Assembly (NCBI RefSeq): GCF_019925205.1
Contig: NC_083566.1
Span: 25,420,001 to 25,484,000 of the forward strand
Source: Metopolophium dirhodum
Lineage: Eukaryota > Arthropoda > Insecta > Hemiptera > Aphididae
DNA length: 64,000 nucleotides
Reading direction: 5' to 3'
The number at the start of each line of letters is the position of its first letter. The stretch's first letter is position 1. The translations under genes were made by a program, and so were the position numbers. The notes beneath the pieces were generated by a model that saw only the letters and a program-made list of their open reading frames with translations, was not told the DNA's origin and did not search any database. Shown here piece by piece: positions 56,701 through 64,000 of the stretch.

Positions 56701-59700
56701 TTTATATTAGTGAGATAAATGAAAAATTAATTGCAATACAAATTAAAACAAAGTCTATAAATATTAAATGTAATACTTATTTAAACTGAAATAATAATAA
56801 ATCCAATATTAAGAGAAATATACATTAATGCTTACAGTTCGGTAACATACTGCTCCGGCAAAATGTCTAACCATAAAGCCTTCATCATCTCGTATTTCTC
56901 GATGAGCTTTGAGTCTTGAAGCTCTAGCTAAAGCTAGTCTGAAATGCCCCTGCCAACGTTTGTGCACTTCAGTAGTAAAATGTTCCGAACTTTGTTTTGG
57001 TAGTTTTGATTCTTCATCCAATAAATTGAATATACCACCATTTTTTGATTCAATTAAATCTGAATATGTACATATATGAATAAATAAAACGTAAGGAATT
57101 TTCATACTCATTTCTTTGTAATCAATATTATGGGGATTGCAGCAGACGTATTTTTCAAACATTTTAGACCAATAAGCGGTGGTAAATTACGCATACTTTA
57201 GAACGTCTGATTTAAATTTTGTATGCATGTATGAACTCTTTGACAAAATATCTAGGCTTTTTAGGAAGTCGATTTCCAATTTTTAAATTCAAGGCACCTT
57301 AAAATTAAGATTTTTTTTTTTGAAAAATCCTATGAAAAAATAGCATTACATTTATATTTATTTTATTTACATCTGATTTTAAATCAAAAAAGTGATTACT
57401 AAAGAGCATAATCTAGAAGCTAATTATAGTTATAAATTCAACAATTTTTTAGAAATTACATTTGAACTTCAGGAAGTATGTTTAATTTACTACCACTTTT
57501 AGTAGTTTTTATAGTTATGCAAACAAGAATATATTTAATTTTTTGCGAAGTATTGACATGTGTGTGCGAGAGTTGTATCTGGCGGCGGTATTATAGAAAT
57601 TTTTGGAAACACACACAAATCTTCATTTACTAATATTACACATAGACAGAGCCCAAATGTTCATGTCATGTAAATTGCCTAAATATTGCTCCTTCAAAAG
57701 TTCAAACATGATACGCTGGAGCCCCCTCAATACAAATTATTATCTTTCAGGTTATTAAGTCAGCCAGCATAGGTGCTTATCACCTATGTTGATACTATTA
57801 GTACAATATAAGTAACTGTATACTAATTAGTGTTGGTTATATAATTATTAATTGTTTTTAGTTATTTCAGTATTAGTTGGCGTGACACCATATTCTACTA
57901 TAAACTATAATATATTATTTTTACTAGTTTATATTTTTTACCTATACAATCTTGATTGTCAACAAATTCAATTTTTCTTACAGCTAGGCCTTCACGTTCA
58001 TAAAGCATTTGTTCTTCTTTAAGTATGCGTTCATTGAAAAATTGTTGAAGTTTTTCATTACAGTAGTTTATGCAAAACTGTTCAAAACTATTAACAGTAA
58101 AATATTCTAAAAGGGGAATAATAGTGATTAAAATATTTTTGTAATTTTAATATTATACTATAGTAACATTAATTTCTTACCAAATCCAGCAATATCTAGT
58201 ACACCTATATAATAATTAGATGCCTTAGATGGTATACTTGAATTTATCCTATGGACAATATTATCAAATAGTTTTCCGTATATGGCTTTAGCAAGAGCAT
58301 CTCTAGCATTATTTGCTTCATATTGCTTTAATGGTACCCTATAATTATAAAATTAAATAGTTCAAAACAACATTTAAACAATTAGGTATTATTGTATTAA
58401 TATTATTCTATACATAATTACGGTCCCCTTTAGTCCACCTCGATTTGTCATCATTACTTTAGTAATAAGTGCTTGTCGCAGCTCGTCAAAGTCGACAGAT
58501 AGCAATTTGGCAACTACAGATAAACTACTTTCAGTTTGCTCTGTCACTTTACAACCACCTTTAGTGCTTTCAATGTTTTCTTCAAATTCTATATTTCCTA
58601 AATGTAAAACAGCTGCTACAATCGTATAAATGTCACATCTTTCTTTGTTTGATAGCCCAAGTCTACTCAAAGCCTACAATTAATGAAAAAAGATAATCAA
58701 ACAATTTTAAATCAGGTATTAAAGAAATAACTAACTTCATCCATTGTAGAAAATCCTTTGACATCATCTAACATTGGATCTCTAAGACCCCCTTGTTTAT
58801 TTTGAAGTTTACTCTTTTGATCATTTTCCAATTTTTTACTAGTTTGGTTGTTGGTAAAATATTGAGTACAGCCTTTTCTCAAATACTAAAAAAATATATG
58901 CTATTGATTTGCTATAAGCAATATATATATTTCCTTTAAGCTGACTTACATTAAAAGCATCAGGATTGTCAAGTGATAATTTACCACGTAAATCAGGTGG
59001 AGCTCCAGCACACAGCAAATAAAATACGTGGTAGTTACGTTCTTCTGAGCTTTGAATACAAACTCTAGATTTTTCTAGAAGATAATGACTGATATATCCT
59101 CCAACAACAGAACATGAACTATCAAAATGAACTTCCATAAATTTTCCAAATCTTGATGAATTATTGTTACGTGTCGTCTTAGCATTCCCAAAAGCTTCTA
59201 AGACCGGATTTGCTAAAAAAAAAAATAAACAACCATACTAAGAATAGTTTTTTTAATTAATATCTAACATTTAAAGTAGTTACCATCTAAAATATTTTGG
59301 TCAGCCGCTGGTCCATTAGAAGATCCCCACTGGTAGCATAGGTATCGTAATAAATGTTTTGTAGATTCTGTTTTTCCAGCTCCCGATTCACCAGACACAA
59401 TAACAGACTGTGATTGCTTAAGCACTTTCATATCCCTGAATGATTTATCAGCTAAATACAAATCAGATAATGAGTTTTTATATTTTAAGTTTTTTTATAA
59501 ATGAATTAAGTATAATAGGTACCTACCAATCGCAAATATATGTGGTGGTAAAACACCAAGAGATTTTCCTTTATACTTCTGCATAACATCAGTTGAATAA
59601 AGATTTTTGATTTCTATGTATGGATTGACAGATATCAATATGTTAGCAACATAGGTCTACAAAATTGTTTGAATAAAGGTAATTATTATAAATTATTTTT

Positions 59701-60326
59701 CATATAACATTGAATAGGTATAACAATGAAAAATGAATTATAAATTAAGTACTTACGTAAATCTTATCTTTTGAGTATCTTTTTTTAACATTGTTTAATA
59801 ATGTGGCTTCGTTTAAATGCATCAAAGAACCTGTAAATTGAGAATTCATACTAGTCACCATACTTTTCTTAGATTTGTAGTACAATATTATATTATGCTT
59901 ACAATTATCATCGACATCCTTATCGTCAAAATGAGGGTTGGCTGTATACATGCGATCCAAAGGCAGTGTAAATTGAGCTTTTGATGTTCCCACAGGTTGT
60001 ACGGTGACCTCGTCCATTCCTAGATCTACAATTGTGGCCAGTATGAAGCCCTCTTTGGGCTCCGGCACCCAGACCACTTGATCCATCCTGTAACACGAAC
60101 ACGGATGTTTATATCAGTCAAAAATTAATTTGGAGCTTGGGTAATCGAAAACCTAGACACAAATTTGAACGGTTAATGACAAATATTATTATTCTATTAT
60201 GACATAAAAAATGTAACGGAGCGAAGCAGAGTGGCAATGAATATTGACTGTAATCGAGCCAGTTGGAAAACCGATGTCCCGTAAATATTTTCTGCGCACA
60301 AACACAACCGTTTACCTTTTGGCCAT
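53709..60326 (-). CDS. jar: Unconventional myosin VI heavy chain, 23 coding exons
   Basis: Exons (minus): 60326-60316, 60087-59903, 59830-59757, 59656-59527, 59451-59284, 59212-58950, 58885-58736, 58673-58414, 58338-58181, 58106-57942, 57059-56836, 56655-56458, 56395-56171, 56045-55838, 55728-55604, 55381-55265, 55205-54982, 54879-54810, 54746-54607, 54541-54433, 54367-54250, 54172-53939, 53857-53709. All borders are GT/AG and phases close, giving 1,234 residues. This is the actin motor that moves to the minus end and acts in endocytosis and membrane anchoring. Visible: P-loop GESGAGKT (154-161), switch I NNNSSRF (205-211), switch II DIAGFEYF (462-469), the reverse-gear insert ending QWCALSVIKLKNK (to about 810), an IQ-like helix RQANLIVIQKNVRMHL, a charged helical tail (about 850-1010), RRL (1076-1078) and WWY (1158-1160) cargo sites. 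Symbol follows the Drosophila gene jaguar. The end, GGKTYTRNNVSN, is about 17-20 residues shorter than vertebrate myosin VI. Confidence 0.96.
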
Positions 60327-60760
60327 TGTGGACGGACGATCTTTATTGTTTGGGGTGTGGAACTTATTGTGTCCGACCTTTTATGGCCACATGTGTGTCG
60401 TTGGAAACTGAAGAGCGGCAAACGCACCGATCGGTTCCGGGACGACGGGGGCCGCAGCCGACCAAGGCCATTACAATATTATATTGTGGTCCGTATGACG
60501 GCCGCCGACGAAAGTTCAACGTAACATTTTGCAGTTTCGCACGACAATAAGGTCGCCGCCCGCCGGTGCAGAGGGACGAAGGGGGGTGGGCGATTGATAG
60601 TACTGTATCGGCGGCGGCGGACGAGTTTACTGTATTCGACCCATAACCACGGTCACACCGTGATTACGGTCATAACGTGACGTTATTAACGTCTGAGGTC
60701 TGAACGTCATTATATTCTGTGGTGATACCGCGGACTGCGGAGGCGTAGAATATAAATATT
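60327..60760 (-). promoter_or_regulatory. GC-rich myosin VI promoter / 5' leader region
   Basis: Starting at the first coding exon, some 430 bases are much GC-richer than the flanks, with GCCG and CGGCGG words (GGCGGCGGCGG near 60610). Position and composition suggest the transcription start lies here. No TATA box is assigned. The 95-codon plus-strand frame at 60263-60550 is considered a compositional artefact. Confidence 0.5.
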
Positions 60761-61170
60761 GTAGAAAGCGCTGCTGAGATATTATTATATTATATTAGGT
60801 ACCTATAATAATTATCATTGATTATAAATAATATATTATATGTTTTTAATATATTATACATTAATACATTATAATATCTTAGTCCGTGGCAGAAATACTA
60901 GAAATTTAATGTTGCTAAACATTATCCGTGCAGATATGAGATAATAGCCAATAAGTAAGTATATAGTATATACTATATTATATTATTATTATATAAATTC
61001 AAATAATTCGATCGTTTATGATTTACGGATTCAATAATAAAATTATGCATTTGTGTATAAATAATTGTCTATACAAATATAGATAGTGGGCAGTAGCTGA
61101 TAACTGGTTAGGTTAGTGTAGGTAGGTACTGTATAGAAATCTGTGCATAAACCTTAGTATAGGCACAGCA
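60761..61170. other. AT-rich intergenic DNA
   Basis: Dominated by TATAATATTAT-type sequence. Nothing recognised. Confidence 0.45.
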
Positions 61171-61524
61171 CAGGGGCGGTTCCATGGGGAGGGGGCTAGG
61201 GGCCGCCCCCCAAGGCCCGAAACCCGTATTTCTAAACAATTATATATTGCTAACAAAATATTACAAACAAAAAAACATATTATAGTATCGACTATTGTAG
61301 ACACGTAAAAGTATGTAATTATTGGAGGTACGACGTACGTCGGTGTATGACTTGTAGCATGTATCTGCCTATCTGTATGGACTACGAGAATACTAATTAA
61401 GTAAAAAAGACTTGAATTTGTGTTGTAAAAACTGTTGTTTTGTATTTGTTATAATAAGTTTGGTGAAAATTATAACTATTAGCCCCCCCCCCTCCCACCA
61501 ACCAAGTCTCTGGAACCGTCCCTG
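61171..61524. mobile_element. hAT-type MITE (354 bp)
   Basis: Ends CAGGGGCGGTTCCATGGGG and (reverse complement) CAGGGACGGTTCCAGAGAC, each followed inside by G-rich or C-rich runs. Flanking 8-mers GCACAGCA (61163-61170) and GCAAAGCA (61525-61532) match 7 of 8. Confidence 0.75.
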
Positions 61525-61620
61525 GCAAAGCATATTAGCAAAGCATCAATATTCTGTGTCTTGTGATACCTTAGATCCACAGGCATAAATAATATTATAT
61601 AGGTATTAAATACAAGTATT

Positions 61621-61900
61621 TTTTTTTTTTTAATTGGTCATTAAGCCCGGCAACTATGGCCATTAGCTGTTTGTTTGTTTATTTGTAGGGGAGGATACTG
61701 TTGGTTGGTAAACACGTGTGTGTAGTTTTTGGCAGATTATCAAGTGGGCACTCGTAGGTATCTGCCATGCCCGGGTGGGGGATGGCGGCTCTTGTTCTCC
61801 GGACACCGTGACTTGTCCAAAGAAAAATGCCACCCATGGCCGAGGAATCGAACTTGGGTCGACTGCGACGCCTTAGTCCGCTCAGCCACTCCGTCCCCCA
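61621..61900 (-). mobile_element. tRNA-derived SINE copy 6
   Basis: In reverse orientation: a T-run (the A tail) at 61621-61631, body, and head GGGGGACGGAGTGGCTGAGC at the high end. The perfect duplication AAATACAAGTATT is at 61608-61620 and 61901-61913. Confidence 0.95.
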
Positions 61901-61944
61901 AAATACAAGTATTATATAAATAACTATATAATATTATAATAACC

Positions 61945-62070
61945 AGGGTTGGGCAGTATCTTCGATACAAGTATCTAAGATACGTATCTTAGATACATTT
62001 GTATCTTGTATCGAGTATTTCATGAATTAATTTAATCGAAAAATACTCGATACATTAATGCGATACTTTG
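61945..62070. mobile_element. Terminus of a hAT-like element rich in GATAC/GTATC words
   Basis: CAGGGTTGGGCAGTATCTTC is followed by nested palindromes (GTATCTAAGATAC, GTATCTTAGATAC). Probably the left end of the element whose transposase tail lies at 62376-62552. The right end was not located. Confidence 0.5.
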
Positions 62071-62375
62071 AAAATTTAATTGTTTACGATTATTTTTACT
62101 CATCAGAAACCACTTTTGAAAAGTTGGTGGTGTAATGGTTGTATATAAAATATAATATTATGTTACACACGTACTTTGAATTGGACTTAACGTCTGTAAG
62201 ACTGTACCTTATTTTTCTACCATGTAATAGTACCTACACCTTTCGCGATAAGGTAGGTTAATGAACACGATAAAATTAGTAGATTAGATTTTTACACAAA
62301 TACTGCCGGCTACACACCTGGTGTTCTGCTTTTTTTAATGATACGGCTAAATCGTTAAATATTCTAAACAATTAT

Positions 62376-62552
62376 CCAATTATAAAAAAACTTTTTATTA
62401 GATTTAATACCAGCTTATGCTCCTCAGCACCCGTAGAACGAATGTTTTCCATGGCAGGATTTATTAATAATCCTACCAGAAATAAATTATCCGATATAAC
62501 CTTTGAAAAACTTGTATTTTTAAAAGGAAACAAAGATAAATTAACTATATAA
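62376..62552 (+). pseudogene. hAT transposase dimerisation domain fragment
   Basis: PIIKKLFIRFNTSLCSSAPV, then ERMFSMAGFINNPTRNKLSD and FEKLVFLKGNKDKLTI before a stop: the conserved S-A-x-x-E-R-x-F-S ... R-x-x-L-x-x-x-x-F-E-x-L-x-F-L-x-x-N block of hAT transposases. No upstream domain is readable. Confidence 0.8.
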
Positions 62553-62678
62553 ATGAATGATGTTATGTTACTATTACTATTGAAATTTTTTTAATGTATA
62601 CTATTGAAAGTGTCAATGTTTTTTATTTTATTTTTCATTCTAATTACTTAATGAAGTGGCCATACCCACAATAATAAA

Positions 62679-62830
62679 CAGTGTTGAGACTTATCTAGAT
62701 AAATTTATCTAGATAATTATTTAGTTATCTTTTATCTTATCTAGATAAATAGTTGCATTTTATCAAAATAATTATCTAAGATAAATAATTTATCCATCTA
62801 GATAAATTTATCTAGATAAATTCATCTCTA
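62679..62830. mobile_element. Short palindromic MITE built of TATCTAGATA words
   Basis: Starts CAGTGTTGAGACTTATCTAG and is filled with TTATCTAGATAA palindromes in both halves, so that it can fold on itself. It ends near ATTCATCTCT, the mirror of AGAGATGAAT. CAGTGTTG suggests a hAT end. No duplication was defined. Confidence 0.5.
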
Positions 62831-63597
62831 TACAAAAAATTAAAATACTCATTTTGATTGTCAATTTATTTTTATGATAATTACCCAATACTTTAAATTT
62901 GAATTGTCGAGTCATCTCAGTAAAAAAAAATTATGTTCATAATAATATTGTTTATTAGGTAGGTATTATATTTTATTATTGATATTTTCGTTAGGGGCCC
63001 GGAAACGGTGCTTAAATATACCTAGTACCTACATTGCATTGTTATCTTGTATTGGTGACTCGTAAACAGTAAATGATTACTGTCTTATAAGTTATTTTTA
63101 GGAAGAGTAAGAGCTATATACCACCTATTTAATTGTGTTTTCCTAGTCCCGACGAGTATTGTACCGATGCGGGTCAATTGCGGCAACCAACTGCAATGGG
63201 ACATGGGTCTTGAATTTTTAATTGGGTTTGGGTATGATTAGTATTTTATGTAATCGAAGCCATGTTGATATTATTATAAATCTTTACGGACTTTACGTAA
63301 TTATTATTTTATCAGTAATAAACTAATAACTAATAAGTAAGCATATCATAGTAATTATATCATTATGTCATGAGCATAACATAAAATAAATATTCTTTTA
63401 TTTATTGTATAGTAAATACTTATGCAATGTACATAGTATACATGGTATTAGTACCTAACCTAACCTGGTAACAATAACTTTTTATTTATTAAAAAAATGT
63501 ATATACTAAAACTATTGTGAATGTTTATACTAATTAAAATTGACAGTGACGAGTCGTGTAAAAAAGGTAGTTTTTTCTTGATATTTATACTTAATAT
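62831..63597. other. AT-rich intergenic DNA
   Basis: No gene or element identified. A slightly GC-richer patch near 62990-63220. Confidence 0.45.
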
Positions 63598-64000
63598 TAA
63601 AAAGGTGGATAAGTGGATGTCGCTCTGCTGTACAGTAGGTTACAAGTGGGTCACTGTAATGGATGATGTTAAATTTGAATTCAATGATATAATATCATTG
63701 TATAAGAAAAACGATTCTGAGCGAAAACGGTCAGTCAGCCTATGATATTACCAAGTATATTTGATGATATTATTGTGAATAAAGTAATTTATAAATAACC
63801 TATTTACGTGGAGCCTTGTTTTAAATTTTCAATCCTTAGCTATAAAAGTTGAACATTTTATAAATTTTTAACTACAAAATAATTATTAAATTATAAATTT
63901 GATAAATTCTGTCCAAATTTGATCTTTAAATGCTTATAAAAAAAAACTGTGCCTATGTATTTTCAATATTTTTCAACTGCTATTGTAAAAATATATCAGG
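63598..64000 (+). repeat. Family A dispersed repeat, cut by the window edge
   Basis: Starts AAAAGGTGGATAAGTGGATG and continues with all 5'-module landmarks. The short frame WMSLCCTVGYKWVTVMDDVK through ERKRSVSL is open, as in the copies at 34.8 and 49.1 kb apart from single substitutions. Confidence 0.85.

Noticed and set aside
60263..60550. 95-codon plus-strand frame opposite the myosin VI start
   Set aside because: Explained by GC-rich composition of the promoter region and overlap with the first coding exon on the other strand.

Overview
The window looks like eukaryotic, AT-rich, insect-type nuclear DNA, probably from an aphid or close hemipteran. That placement is inference. It rests on the very AT-rich composition, the short introns, a dense mix of hAT, PIF/Harbinger, MULE and TTAA-type DNA transposons, and a tRNA-derived SINE. 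No bacterial gene organisation, CRISPR array or free-standing tRNA/rRNA gene was seen.

About three quarters of the window (1-46.3 kb) is a transposon and satellite landscape without an intact host gene. It holds: a candidate decayed RING-finger gene (about 1.6-2.75 kb, minus); hAT MITEs with readable 8-bp target duplications; two TTAA-flanked elements sharing one TTAA (4.8-5.9 kb); an internally deleted hAT element with an exact 8-bp duplication (9561-11517); a satellite of roughly 545-bp units, each carrying short hairpins (11.9-14.1 kb); a broken hAT carrying a SINE and two nested MITEs (21.5-24.8 kb); a GC-rich tandem repeat (27.65-28.86 kb); two blocks of related AT-rich satellite (28.9-31.7 and 38.7-40.3 kb); a MULE transposase split by a 1.48-kb dispersed repeat ('family A', 33.7-36.6 kb); and several Harbinger fragments (32.8, 40.6-42.4 and 44.1 kb).

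Two conserved host genes occupy 46.9-60.3 kb and point tail to tail. A CHTOP-like (chromatin target of PRMT1) gene of five coding exons lies on the plus strand (46924-51589). It has the conserved N-terminal and C-terminal FoP blocks but almost no RGG-rich middle. A complete unconventional myosin VI gene of 23 coding exons lies on the minus strand (60326-53709, 1,234 codons). Every splice junction could be read and the frame closes through all exons. About 2.1 kb separates the two genes and holds three MITEs. A GC-rich block at 60.33-60.76 kb is the likely myosin VI promoter and first-exon region.

The last 3.2 kb returns to mobile DNA: a hAT MITE, a minus-strand SINE, a hAT transposase C-terminus, a TATCTAGATA-rich palindromic element, and a family A copy cut by the window edge.

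The strongest unexplained signals are the hairpin satellite (stem sequence changes between units while pairing is kept), the family A repeat whose ends are defined by its insertion in the MULE gene, and the GC-rich tandem repeat island. All calls come from reading the sequence. No similarity search was run.
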